Assembly (NCBI GenBank): GCA_905235295.1
Contig: CAJOLF010000003.1
Location: forward strand, 1 to 34,380
From: an uncultured Ruminococcus sp.
GTDB taxonomy: Bacteria > Bacillota > Clostridia > Oscillospirales > Acutalibacteraceae
Length of the DNA stretch: 34,380 bases
Reading direction: 5' to 3'
Shown piece after piece: positions 18,997 through 27,667 of the stretch. The position numbers were made by a program, and so were the translations under genes. Within the stretch, counting starts at the first letter, position 1, and each line of letters begins with the position of its first letter. A model generated the notes under the pieces. That model saw only the letters and a list, made by a program, of their open reading frames with translations. It ran no database searches and was not told the origin of the DNA.

Positions 18997-19246
18997 AAAT
19001 ATCCTCCCCGTCAAGAAGCGCGGCGTCGCCAATGCCCTCGGCTCCGAGCTGAGCGAGCCTGTCGTTAATCTCTGTTATCTTGCCCTGATACTCATTTAGT
19101 TCTTTTAAGGAATATTCAATCAATTCGCAGGTTTTTGTGTATATCTCCACGGTTTCTTTCAGAGGCAGGGTTTCGTTTTCGAGCTTTGAGATATTCTGCT
19201 CAATAAGCTCGTTTGCCTCCTCCACCGTCATTTTTTTGTTATCCAT
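18986..19246 (-). CDS. xseB: Exodeoxyribonuclease VII small subunit
   Basis: 86 aa; MTVEEANELIEQNISKLENETLPLKETVEIYTKTCELI; precedes ispA. Confidence 0.88.
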   Translation of the reverse strand: MDNKKMTVEEANELIEQNISKLENETLPLKETVEIYTKTCELIEYSLKELNEYQGKITEINDRLAQLGAEGIGDAALLDGEDIYEE

Positions 19247-20174
19247 TATTTTTGTCCTCCGTTACGCCCGCGTATTCGAGCAGACGCTGTATTCTGTGGT
19301 TCGCGCCGCTGCGGCTGATGGGCGGATTAAGGTTTTGCCCCAAATCCCTGAGCGACATCTCGGGATTTTCGAGCCTTAAATACGCGATTTCCCTGAGGTC
19401 GTCGGGCAGGGCTTCAAGCCCGTATTTTTGTTTGATTATATTAATCGCCTCAATTTGCCTTGCGGAAGCGGAAGCAACCTTGCCGATGTTCGCCATCTCT
19501 CCGTTAATGCGGCGGTTGACGTTGTTGCGAACCTGCTTGACGGCTTTTGTTCCCATTATTTCCATTGCGCCGATTGGCGCGCCTATGTATGTTAAAAGGT
19601 CGCAAATTTGCTCGCTGCCCTTAAAATAGACAATGTAGTTGCCGCCGCGCAAAACCGTTTTCGGCATAAAATCACATTCGGTTACCTCTTTAAGAATTTT
19701 GCACAAATCCGCCGCCAGATTTTTGTGCGGAACGCAAAATTCGGCGTGATAGCCCTTCATCGGGTCGGAAACCGAACCGCAGCTTAAAAAAACTCCCCTG
19801 ACAAACGCCGCCGAAAGCTCCTCGCTCGAAACATTTGCGCGGTTTACCCTGAGGTTGATTTGTTTGCCTGAGTGTCCGAAATCCTCAAATATTTTTTTGC
19901 ACTCGCCTGAATCTATCAGAGATATTTTGAAAAGACGGCTTTGGCTTGTTTTCGCGCGCAAAGCGGTTTGCTTTTCGATTATCGGCATATACAAATTTGT
20001 CAGCAGCATTGTGATTCTCCGGGCGGCGTCGGCGCTTTCGGTAGTGAAAACGATTTTGTCCTCCCTGAATGTCTTGCCGAAAAGCAACATTCCGTAAAGC
20101 TCGGCTTTAAGCGGCTCGCGTCCGTATGCCTCAAACGCGCTGAGCTCTCTTTTTATATCGGATGAAAAAGACAC
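19239..20174 (-). CDS. whiA: DNA-binding protein WhiA
   Basis: 311 aa; MSFSSDIKRELS...RGVFLSCGSVSDPMKGYHAEF; C-terminal NPEMSLRDLGQNLNPPISRSGANHRIQRL; next to rapZ. Confidence 0.95.
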   Translation of the reverse strand: MSFSSDIKRELSAFEAYGREPLKAELYGMLLFGKTFREDKIVFTTESADAARRITMLLTNLYMPIIEKQTALRAKTSQSRLFKISLIDSGECKKIFEDFGHSGKQINLRVNRANVSSEELSAAFVRGVFLSCGSVSDPMKGYHAEFCVPHKNLAADLCKILKEVTECDFMPKTVLRGGNYIVYFKGSEQICDLLTYIGAPIGAMEIMGTKAVKQVRNNVNRRINGEMANIGKVASASARQIEAINIIKQKYGLEALPDDLREIAYLRLENPEMSLRDLGQNLNPPISRSGANHRIQRLLEYAGVTEDKNNG

Positions 20175-20188
20175 GTGCTCCTCCTTAT

Positions 20189-21064
20189 TTAGTTCGGATA
20201 AGCTTTATCAATATCCCGGTGCTGGATTACACATTTGTAGCCCAGTCCCCTAAAATGCTCCTCAAGCTGCCTTGCGACAGTGACGCTGCGGTGCTTTCCG
20301 CCGGTGCAGCCAACGCCGATAACCAGCTCGCTTTTGCCCTCCTTTAAGTAAATCGGAACCGAAAAATCGAGCAAGTCAAGCGTCAGGCTCACAAACTTTT
20401 GCGTGTCCTCGCTGCTTAAAACATAGTTGCGGACGGATTCGTCAAGACCTGTCAGCGGCTTTAGCTCGGCGATATAGAACGGGTTTGGCAGGCAGCGCAC
20501 GTCGATAATAGTATCTGCCTCGAGCGGTATTCCGTACTTAAAGCCGAATGACATAAAGGTGAGCGTAAGGCTTTGGGTGGCGTCCTCCATAAACAGGTTG
20601 AGCACCCGCTCGCGAAGCTGTTTGTTTGACATATATGTGGTGTCTATCCGAAAATCCGCAAGCCGCCTGATTGGATTGAGCAGAGCGCTTTCAAAATTCA
20701 CCGCCTCGGAAACGGTACCGTCGCGCAGGCGGTCGGAAAGCGGATGCTTGCGCCTCGTTTCCTTGTAGCGTGTGATAACAACGTCGAGCTTTGCGCCGAT
20801 GAATAAAATCTTTACGTCGCTGTGCGACTTTTTGAAATCCTCAATTTGGCTGTTCATCTGCTCGTAATTATCGTTGCCCCTAACGTCTACAACAACCGCC
20901 GCGCGCTTCATCGACTGATTGTTTGAGTTGAGGCAAAGGGTGTAAAGCGTTGACAAAAGCGAGGCAGGGATATTGTCTACGCAATAGTAGCCTATATCCT
21001 CCAGCACGTGAAGCGCTGAGGTTTTGCCCGCTCCCGATAATCCTGTTATAATTATAAATTCCAT
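20189..21064 (-). CDS. rapZ: RNase adapter protein RapZ (YvcJ family)
   Basis: 291 aa; ITGLSGAGKTSALHVLEDIGYYCVDNIP; GCTGGKHRSVTVARQLEE. Confidence 0.96.
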   Translation of the reverse strand: MEFIIITGLSGAGKTSALHVLEDIGYYCVDNIPASLLSTLYTLCLNSNNQSMKRAAVVVDVRGNDNYEQMNSQIEDFKKSHSDVKILFIGAKLDVVITRYKETRRKHPLSDRLRDGTVSEAVNFESALLNPIRRLADFRIDTTYMSNKQLRERVLNLFMEDATQSLTLTFMSFGFKYGIPLEADTIIDVRCLPNPFYIAELKPLTGLDESVRNYVLSSEDTQKFVSLTLDLLDFSVPIYLKEGKSELVIGVGCTGGKHRSVTVARQLEEHFRGLGYKCVIQHRDIDKAYPN

Positions 21065-21104
21065 TGTTTCTCCTTAATTCCTTTTTAGAATTATCATATT
21101 TCTT

Positions 21105-22010
21105 TTACAGAATTATAAGCTCACATTCGAGGTTATAGCCCGTTTCGTCATAAACCTTGGTCTGAACCTCGCGTATAAGAGATTTTACATCATTTGCGGT
21201 AGCGTGGGATTTGTTGATAATAAATCCCGCGTGCTTTTCGCTCACCTGCGCTCCGCCGTGGCATTTGCCCTTTAATCCGCACTGCTCAATCAGCGCGCCC
21301 GCGTACGCTCCCTCGGGGCGCTTAAACACACTGCCCGCGCTCGGAAAGTCGAGCGGCTGCTTTTCGCTGCGGCGGTTGAGGAAATCGTCCATTTTCCTTT
21401 GGATGTCCTCGGGGTTCGCTTCCCTGAGCTTCAGCGTAACTCCTGTTATTATGCACTTGTTGCTGCGGTAAACGCTTGTGCGGTAGCCCATTTGCAGCTC
21501 GTCTTTTTCGCACCTGCCGATTTGCCCGTCGGGAGTCAGGTGAGATACCGAATGTACAACGAATTTCATCTCTCCGTCGTAAGCTCCCGCGTTCATAAAC
21601 GTTGCTCCGCCGACTGTTCCGGGGATTCCCCACGCAAATTCAAGCCCGCTCAGTCCGCAGCCCTGAGCAAATTTGCACAGAGAAGCGAGCGAGGCTCCGG
21701 CTCCGCAGTAGATTGTGGTATCGTCAATCAGCGACATCTTGCGGAAATCGCCGTCGAGCCTGATTACCACTCCCCTGTAACCGTCGTCGCTGACGAGCAC
21801 GTTGCTGCCGTTGCCGAGAATTATGTAGTCTATGTCTGACTCAACGCACTCCTTGATTATCGTGCTGAGCTTGCTCAGAGTATCTACCTTGACGTATGTA
21901 TCGGCATTGCCGCCGATTTTGAAGGAGGTGTGCCTGTTCATAGGCTCTTCCCTGCGAACCTCGCAGTTGAGAATTTGCGCGAGGTTATATATTATTTCTG
22001 TTCTGTCCAT
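21105..22010 (-). CDS. murB: UDP-N-acetylmuramate dehydrogenase
   Basis: 301 aa; NRHTSFKIGGNADTYVKV; GLEFAWGIPGTVGGATFMNAGAYDGEM; PSAGSVFKRPEG. Confidence 0.96.
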   Translation of the reverse strand: MDRTEIIYNLAQILNCEVRREEPMNRHTSFKIGGNADTYVKVDTLSKLSTIIKECVESDIDYIILGNGSNVLVSDDGYRGVVIRLDGDFRKMSLIDDTTIYCGAGASLASLCKFAQGCGLSGLEFAWGIPGTVGGATFMNAGAYDGEMKFVVHSVSHLTPDGQIGRCEKDELQMGYRTSVYRSNKCIITGVTLKLREANPEDIQRKMDDFLNRRSEKQPLDFPSAGSVFKRPEGAYAGALIEQCGLKGKCHGGAQVSEKHAGFIINKSHATANDVKSLIREVQTKVYDETGYNLECELIIL

Positions 22011-22028
22011 AATTTCACCTTAAAAAAT

Positions 22029-22997
22029 TTATTCCCACTTGTCCACTATCACCTTTTCCTGAGATTCAGGAATTGACTCAACATCCATTCCGAGGCTGCG
22101 GAGCAGATCCTGAGCGGCGTTGTAGCCCATCTTCTTCTGGCGGTTGTTCATAGCGGCAACCTCGATTATTACGGCGAGGTTACGTCCGGGCTTGACGGGA
22201 ATTGTCAGCGCCGGTACCTCTACGCCCAAAATGTCCATAAACTGGTTTTCAAGTCCCATTCGGTCATAAACCTTTGTGTTATCCCAAAGCTCAAGGTTTA
22301 CAACCATATCTATCGTTTCGCTGGTTTTTACCGCGCCCATTCCGAAAAGCTGGCGGGCGTTGATAATGCCGATACCCCTCAGCTCGATAAAATGGCGGAT
22401 ATTCTGCGGCGACTGACCGATTATCGTAGTGGCGCCTGTCCTAAGAATTTCTACCGCGTCGTCAGCGACAAGGCGGTGTCCGCGCTTGATTAGCTCTATC
22501 GCTGTTTCGCTTTTACCGACTCCGCTGTCGCCTGTTAAAAGGCAGCCCTCGCCGTAAACCTCAACAAGCACTCCGTGACGCGTGATTCTGGGGGCAAGCT
22601 CGCGGTTGAGGTAGTAAACCAAACGCGCGGTTAAGTCGGATGTGTTTTCCTCCGTGGCAAAAATAGACACCTTGTGGAGCTTAGCGCTTTCAAGAATGAC
22701 ATTTGACGGCTCAATCTCGCGGCAGATTATTACCGCAGGCGGACCGAAGCTGAAAATGGAATCAATTACCATTCTTTGAGCCTCCGAGCCGAAGCGTCCG
22801 AGATAAGCAAACTCGGTATTGCCGAACACCTGAATACGCTTGTTGTCAAAAAACTCAAAGTATCCGGTAAGCTCCAGTCCGGGACGATTAATCTCTACTG
22901 TGGAAATATTGGTTTCTTCGTAATTTTCCGCTATATAGACTTTTTTCAGACCCAGGTTTTCTACAATTTGAGATAACGGAACTGAAAATTCAGACAT
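22029..22997 (-). CDS. hprK: HPr kinase/phosphorylase
   Basis: 322 aa; Walker A LLTGDSGVGKSETAIELIKRGHRLVADDAVEI; ELRGIGIINARQLFGMGAV. Confidence 0.96.
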   Translation of the reverse strand: MSEFSVPLSQIVENLGLKKVYIAENYEETNISTVEINRPGLELTGYFEFFDNKRIQVFGNTEFAYLGRFGSEAQRMVIDSIFSFGPPAVIICREIEPSNVILESAKLHKVSIFATEENTSDLTARLVYYLNRELAPRITRHGVLVEVYGEGCLLTGDSGVGKSETAIELIKRGHRLVADDAVEILRTGATTIIGQSPQNIRHFIELRGIGIINARQLFGMGAVKTSETIDMVVNLELWDNTKVYDRMGLENQFMDILGVEVPALTIPVKPGRNLAVIIEVAAMNNRQKKMGYNAAQDLLRSLGMDVESIPESQEKVIVDKWE

Positions 22998-23100
22998 AAT
23001 GCCACCGCCTTTGTAAAAATAGATATAGTTACACGTAGTTTTTATTATACTACAAAAACGGTTTGATATAAAGCCTTAAATGAATTATTTTTCAATATTT

Positions 23101-23688
23101 TTAATCTTTTTTTAATTTTTTTTCGTTTACGCTCAGCTCCTCGCCGCAGGTTATATAGCCTACCGTAAATTCACTGTTTTTATCAGACTCAAAATTATTG
23201 AATACTGAAAGGTAGCTTATATTCACCTCGGGATTGTTGTTTTTTAGCAGAATAAGCTGTTCCTCAATCAAATTTTGCTCGCGCGTGGTCTCGGCAAATT
23301 TCTCGATCGTTTTTTTATCACAAAGCGTAACCAACGCCGCCGGAGAAAACGAAGGCTGAGTTGATATATATTCAATATCATTTTTCATAACCTTATCCAC
23401 AAGGGTATCCTCTATCATCAAAAGCTCGAGCTTTGACAGCGAAAGGTTGGGAATATACTCCCTTTCGGCAAGGTCGCAGGCGGATTCAAAGGAGCTTGCG
23501 GGGATTTTTATTCCCCAAGGCTTGTCGCCGCCGGTGAGGGTGTAGAAGGTGTAGCAGATTTTTCCGTTATCCTCCGCTATGCTTACGTTTTCGATGATTG
23601 ACGCGGTTTCTATTTTCCCGGAGCTTTGACAGCCCGTGAGCGTTAAGGAACTAAGACATAGTAATATTATGCAAAGCTTTGCGCGCAT
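23101..23688 (-). CDS. Short GerC-like spore germination lipoprotein (N-terminal domain only)
   Basis: Start chosen at MRAKLC (SD gggaggaag); lipobox LTLTGC; 195 aa; last gene of the gerA-gerB operon; N-domain-like ESACDLAEREYIPNLSLSKLELLMIEDTLV. Confidence 0.65.
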   Translation of the reverse strand: MRAKLCIILLCLSSLTLTGCQSSGKIETASIIENVSIAEDNGKICYTFYTLTGGDKPWGIKIPASSFESACDLAEREYIPNLSLSKLELLMIEDTLVDKVMKNDIEYISTQPSFSPAALVTLCDKKTIEKFAETTREQNLIEEQLILLKNNNPEVNISYLSVFNNFESDKNSEFTVGYITCGEELSVNEKKLKKD

Positions 23689-24736
23689 TTGACTTCCTCC
23701 CTGCAAAAATATATGCCGACGGAATTACAGCCGCGGCGATTGCGGTAAAAATTACAAATACCGTTGTGTTGGTTAATATTTCTTTTACAGAATTAAGATA
23801 AGTTCCGCAAGCGTGCGCGGCAAACAAAATTACCACAAAAATTATCACTGTTTTTAAGTCCGACTCACGCTTGACGCTTTTTGTCACGGCGCAGAGCATA
23901 AGAGAAATTATCATAAAAACCGACATTGTGGCAAGCGCGAGATAAAAGCTTTCGATTCCGCCGAAGCTGCTGAAATGCGCCGCCCGCGAAAGCAAAAAGG
24001 TCTGGTATTCCTGCCTTTGCGCGTATGCCCCGAGAGCGAACCAAATAAAAAACAGAACCAGCGCGTACTTTACACCTGTAAAAATGAGAGCGAATACGGT
24101 TTGCCTTATCCTAAAATTTTTCGTCTTTCCCGACAGGCAGGCAAACAGCACCGCGATAAACGCGGGAGTGACAAAATACAGCGTGTTGCGGATATAGTCG
24201 GGAAAACCGCCTGTTAGCTCAAAGGTATTCAGGCTGAAATCCATCTGACCGAGACTTCCGCCGAACATCAGAATATTTGTGAGCATTGCAAAGGCAAAAA
24301 GGAAAATGCCGAAGCGGGTTATTACGTTTACTCCCTTGATCGCGGCGTAAACGCAGGTTATCAGCAGCAGCGCGGCAATCAGGCACGGCGTTACGTCATA
24401 GTAATATTTTTTGCGGAACATATCGGTGTACGGCAGGAGGAAAAACTCCGCTGTGAAAATAAAATATACCGAATAAAAAACAGCTATCGGAATTTTCAGC
24501 CTGGGGGTTTTTACAGCGGCGACCGTCAAAAAGTCAAGATTTGTGCGGCTTTTTATGATTATGGCGGGAATAAACAAGACAAAACAGATTGCAAGCCCCG
24601 ACGCAACGCAAATCAGATTAAAGGTAAAGGAAGCGTTCGGGCTTAAATCATAATTCTGTAAAAGAATTACCGAACAGGCGCAGAGCATTAAAGTAAGCAA
24701 AAAACGCTTTGAGGAAAATCTCAGCTTGGAGCTCAT
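23651..24736 (-). CDS. GerB family spore germination permease
   Basis: Start chosen at MSSKLRFSSKRF; about 361 aa, about 10 hydrophobic segments; FFLLPYTDMFRKKYYYDVTPCL...; between gerA-like and gerC-like genes. Confidence 0.8.
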   Translation of the reverse strand: MSSKLRFSSKRFLLTLMLCACSVILLQNYDLSPNASFTFNLICVASGLAICFVLFIPAIIIKSRTNLDFLTVAAVKTPRLKIPIAVFYSVYFIFTAEFFLLPYTDMFRKKYYYDVTPCLIAALLLITCVYAAIKGVNVITRFGIFLFAFAMLTNILMFGGSLGQMDFSLNTFELTGGFPDYIRNTLYFVTPAFIAVLFACLSGKTKNFRIRQTVFALIFTGVKYALVLFFIWFALGAYAQRQEYQTFLLSRAAHFSSFGGIESFYLALATMSVFMIISLMLCAVTKSVKRESDLKTVIIFVVILFAAHACGTYLNSVKEILTNTTVFVIFTAIAAAVIPSAYIFAGRKSNARKALHNITMS

Positions 24737-26190
24737 TCGTCCACCTCCGTTTCCGCAAACCTCTGAACCCTTATTATGCGCTTTGAGAGGGTTTTCCAGT
24801 CCGCGCGTACAAAAACGTCGCGCATTGTCCTCAGCGAAAACGGCGCGAGCGACGACATATACGGCACTCCGAGCGAGGTTTTTGAGCACATACTGATTAT
24901 CATTACCGCGGTCGCGAGCACTATCCCCCACAAGCCGAATATTCCGCCGATGATTATATAAATAAACCTGAGCATTGTAACAGGCGGGTACAATGGCGAG
25001 GTGACGTATCCGCAGATTGCCGCGGTCGCGACTACCATCAAGGTTGACGAGCTGATTATCCCCGCGTTTACGGCGCTTTCTCCGATTACAAGCGCGCCGA
25101 CAATGCTGACTGCGTGGCCGAGGGATTTGGGGATTCTGAGTCCCGCTTCCTTCATAATCTCGTAAACAAACGTAATCGCGAGCACCTCAAGGGTAACGGG
25201 CAGCGGAGTTTGCGCGAGCGATTCAGAGGTCTTAATCAGTATTGTCGTGGGAAAATACTCAGGGTGGAACTGCGCCAGAGCGACGTAAAGCCCCGGCAAA
25301 TACACCGCCAAAAAGAACGAAAGATACTTTGTGACGCGGATAAAAGCCGCATAATAGGTTCGGTTTGAATAGTCGTCTACTCCCTGAAACTCCTCTACAA
25401 ACAGCCGCGGAACTATGATTACCGCAGGCGAGCCGTCAACGATTATCGCGATTCTTCCCTCGGTAAGCTTGCCGCATACTGTGTCGGGACGTTCGGAAAT
25501 TCCCACTCCCGAGAACAGGCGGCTGGAGCTTTTATCCTCGAGATATTCCGAGAGGTAGCCCGAAGCGAGAACAGTGTCCAAATCGCACTCTTTAAGCCTT
25601 TTTCTCAGCTTAATCAAAAGCTTTTGCGACACTCTGCTTTGCAGGTAGCAGAGCATAAGCTGGGTGCGCGAGCCGCTGCCGACCGTTGCCTGCTCAAAAA
25701 CCAAATCGGGATTTTTTACCCTGCGGCGAATCAGCGACATATTTACCCGCAAAGGCTCGGTGAAGCCCTCGCGCGAACCGCGCTGAACCACCTCGCTCTC
25801 AGGCTCGGCTACTCCCCTGAACGAATACCCCTGAACGCCGATTGCGAACATCTTTTCCGCGCCGTCGATTAACAGCGCCGCAAAGCCCGAGGTGATAAAG
25901 GTTATCAGCTCCGCCTTGGTGTAAAAAACAGTTACGTCGGACGAGGCGAGCACGGAGCTGAGAGCCTTGTCCGCTGCCTCTTCCCCGTCCAGCGCTCCGA
26001 AGTCGTAACTCATAATCGGATTTATCGCGGACTGGGCAAGCTGCTCTTTGTCGCACATACCCTCGATTGTTATTAACGCCGCCTTTATGTTGTTTTTTGA
26101 TTTCAGCGTAAAATCACGTATGGTTAAATCGGCTGAATTGCGAAAATCAGCCTTTAGCTCGGATAATATTTCTGATAAAGAATTATTCAT
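24733..26190 (-). CDS. GerA family spore germination protein
   Basis: Start chosen at MNNSLSEIL; RGSREGFTEPLRVNMSLIRRRVKNPDL and GRIAIIVDGSPAVIIVPRLFVEEFQGVDDY signatures. Confidence 0.95.
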   Translation of the reverse strand: MNNSLSEILSELKADFRNSADLTIRDFTLKSKNNIKAALITIEGMCDKEQLAQSAINPIMSYDFGALDGEEAADKALSSVLASSDVTVFYTKAELITFITSGFAALLIDGAEKMFAIGVQGYSFRGVAEPESEVVQRGSREGFTEPLRVNMSLIRRRVKNPDLVFEQATVGSGSRTQLMLCYLQSRVSQKLLIKLRKRLKECDLDTVLASGYLSEYLEDKSSSRLFSGVGISERPDTVCGKLTEGRIAIIVDGSPAVIIVPRLFVEEFQGVDDYSNRTYYAAFIRVTKYLSFFLAVYLPGLYVALAQFHPEYFPTTILIKTSESLAQTPLPVTLEVLAITFVYEIMKEAGLRIPKSLGHAVSIVGALVIGESAVNAGIISSSTLMVVATAAICGYVTSPLYPPVTMLRFIYIIIGGIFGLWGIVLATAVMIISMCSKTSLGVPYMSSLAPFSLRTMRDVFVRADWKTLSKRIIRVQRFAETEVDE

Positions 26191-26341
26191 AATTACCACC
26201 TGTTTTTTTACTCGGAGCAAAGCCCAACGCAAGCTTGCTTGACATCGGCTGCGACGAGGCAACCTCACCGCGGAAGCTTTAGCTCCCCCGGAATTCATAT
26301 AAAAATATGATTTGCGCTCAAAACGTCTTTTATTCTTATTT

Positions 26342-26371
26342 GGAATAAAAAGTCATTTTGCGTCAATACTA
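26342..26371 (+). promoter_or_regulatory. Putative sigma-G-type promoter for the DUF421-DUF4363 pair
   Basis: GGAATA (26342-26347), 17-nt spacer, AATACTA (26365-26371); 11/13 match to TGAATA-N17-CATACTA; would give a very short leader. Confidence 0.4.
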
Positions 26372-26385
26372 TTTGCGGTGATATT

Positions 26386-27069
26386 ATGCTGATTTCCATA
26401 CTGAGAACCCTGGTGCTTTATATCTTTATTATTATCGCTATTCGCCTGATGGGTAAGCGGCAAATCAGCGATATGCAGCCGAGCGAGCTGGTTGTGACAA
26501 TGGTGATTTCAGACATCGCTTCAATACCTATGGAAAATACATCTCAACCGCTTTTGAGCGGCGTTGTTCCTGTGCTCGTGCTTGTAACGCTCGAGATTAC
26601 GGCGAGCGTCATTATGATGAAAAGCAGGAAATTTCACAGGCTTATCTGCGGAAATCCTGTGGTTGTGATTAAAGACGGAGAGCTGCTGCAAGGTCAGATG
26701 AAACGCCTGAGGCTGACAACGGAGGATTTGTTCGCCCAGCTTAGGCAGCAAGATATTTTTTCCATTGACGACGTTCAATACTGCGTGGTGGAAACCAACG
26801 GATCTGTCAGCGTGCTCGAAAAGCCCGAAAAAAGGCAGCCAACCGTTGAACAGCTCGGAGTAAAAGCCGATAACAACAAGCTGGAGGCTGTTGTAATAAG
26901 CGAGGGCGAGGTTTTGAGCTCTTCACTGGAACAATGCGAGCAGAGCAGAAAGACTATAGCTAATATTCTTAAAAAGAACAATAAGCGCGTTTCCGATATA
27001 TTTATAATGACGCTTGATAAAAACGGTAATTATAAAATTATAGAAAGAGAAAAGGAAAGCAAAAAATGA
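26386..27069 (+). CDS. DUF421 (YetF/YcaP-like) membrane protein
   Basis: 227 aa; ILRTLVLYIFIIIAIRLMGKRQISDMQPSELVVTMVISDIASIPMEN typical of DUF421. Confidence 0.92.
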   Translation: MLISILRTLVLYIFIIIAIRLMGKRQISDMQPSELVVTMVISDIASIPMENTSQPLLSGVVPVLVLVTLEITASVIMMKSRKFHRLICGNPVVVIKDGELLQGQMKRLRLTTEDLFAQLRQQDIFSIDDVQYCVVETNGSVSVLEKPEKRQPTVEQLGVKADNNKLEAVVISEGEVLSSSLEQCEQSRKTIANILKKNNKRVSDIFIMTLDKNGNYKIIEREKESKK

Positions 27070-27446
27070 AGAGGATAATAATTGCTGTGATTTTATTTTC
27101 GATTTGTTCGGTCGGCGCAGTAATGGAGGTGTTTTTCGTCAGCCGAAGCGTTAACACCTACCTTGAAGAAATTGAAGAGATTAACAGGTACGTTAAAAAG
27201 GACGAATTTGTAACCGCCGCCGACAAATGCGCGGAGCTTGAAAAGCAATGGAACAAAACCCTGAGGATAATTGACGCCGTGCTGATTCACGACTACGTTG
27301 ACCAGATAAGCATAAGCGTCGCCCAGATGAGGTCGTATGTTGAAAACAACAGTCCGGATATGTACTTTTCAAGCAGCGAAACAGCGAAAAAGGCACTCGA
27401 GTCTATCAGAGACAGCGAGTACCCTTATCTTGAAAATATTTTGTAA
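27066..27446 (+). CDS. DUF4363 family protein
   Basis: 126 aa; N-terminal TM then helical domain (KQWNKTLRIIDAVLIHDYVDQISISVAQMRSYVE); 4-bp overlap with the DUF421 gene, a common partner. Confidence 0.75.
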   Translation: MKRIIIAVILFSICSVGAVMEVFFVSRSVNTYLEEIEEINRYVKKDEFVTAADKCAELEKQWNKTLRIIDAVLIHDYVDQISISVAQMRSYVENNSPDMYFSSSETAKKALESIRDSEYPYLENIL

Positions 27447-27457
27447 AATACAATACT

Positions 27458-27620
27458 TTATACTAATACCTAATAAAAAGCAGACAATCTTTGCGGTCTA
27501 TTTTCCGCAATACTGCGTTGTCGTCCTTGCAAGGCGCAAGCCTTGCTACGTCCTTCGTCTTGTCTTGCGAAAAATACCCTCGCAAAATATAAGTCTACTT
27601 TCTATCAGGAATTAGTATTA
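27458..27620. repeat. MITE-like palindromic intergenic element, copy 1
   Basis: About 163 bp; terminal inverted repeats ttatactaatacctaataaaaagcagac (27458-27485) and RC of gtctactttctatcaggaattagtatta (27593-27620), 23/28 identical; internally palindromic; no ORF. Confidence 0.65.
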
Positions 27621-27630
27621 CAGTAAAAAT

Positions 27631-27660
27631 AAAAAGCGCTGCCGAAGCAACGCTTTTTTT
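27631..27660. terminator. Bidirectional terminator between the DUF4363 gene and secF
   Basis: aaaaa-GCGCTGC-CGAA-GCAACGC-ttttttt: stem-loop with A-tract and T-tract on either side between convergent genes. Confidence 0.75.
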
Positions 27661-27667
27661 AATAAGC

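Noticed and set aside
24737-24931. N-terminal extension of the GerB-like ORF
   Set aside because: The 65-residue extension overlaps gerA codons in another frame; the MSSKLRF start gives the expected GerB length.
26191-26341. Sigma-G promoter for gerA on the minus strand
   Set aside because: Candidates (TGAATT, CATATTT) are not at acceptable 17-18 nt spacing from a matching partner.
27337-27615. 92-aa plus-strand ORF overlapping the DUF4363 gene end and the MITE-like element
   Set aside because: Starts out of frame inside DUF4363 and runs through palindromic non-coding sequence.
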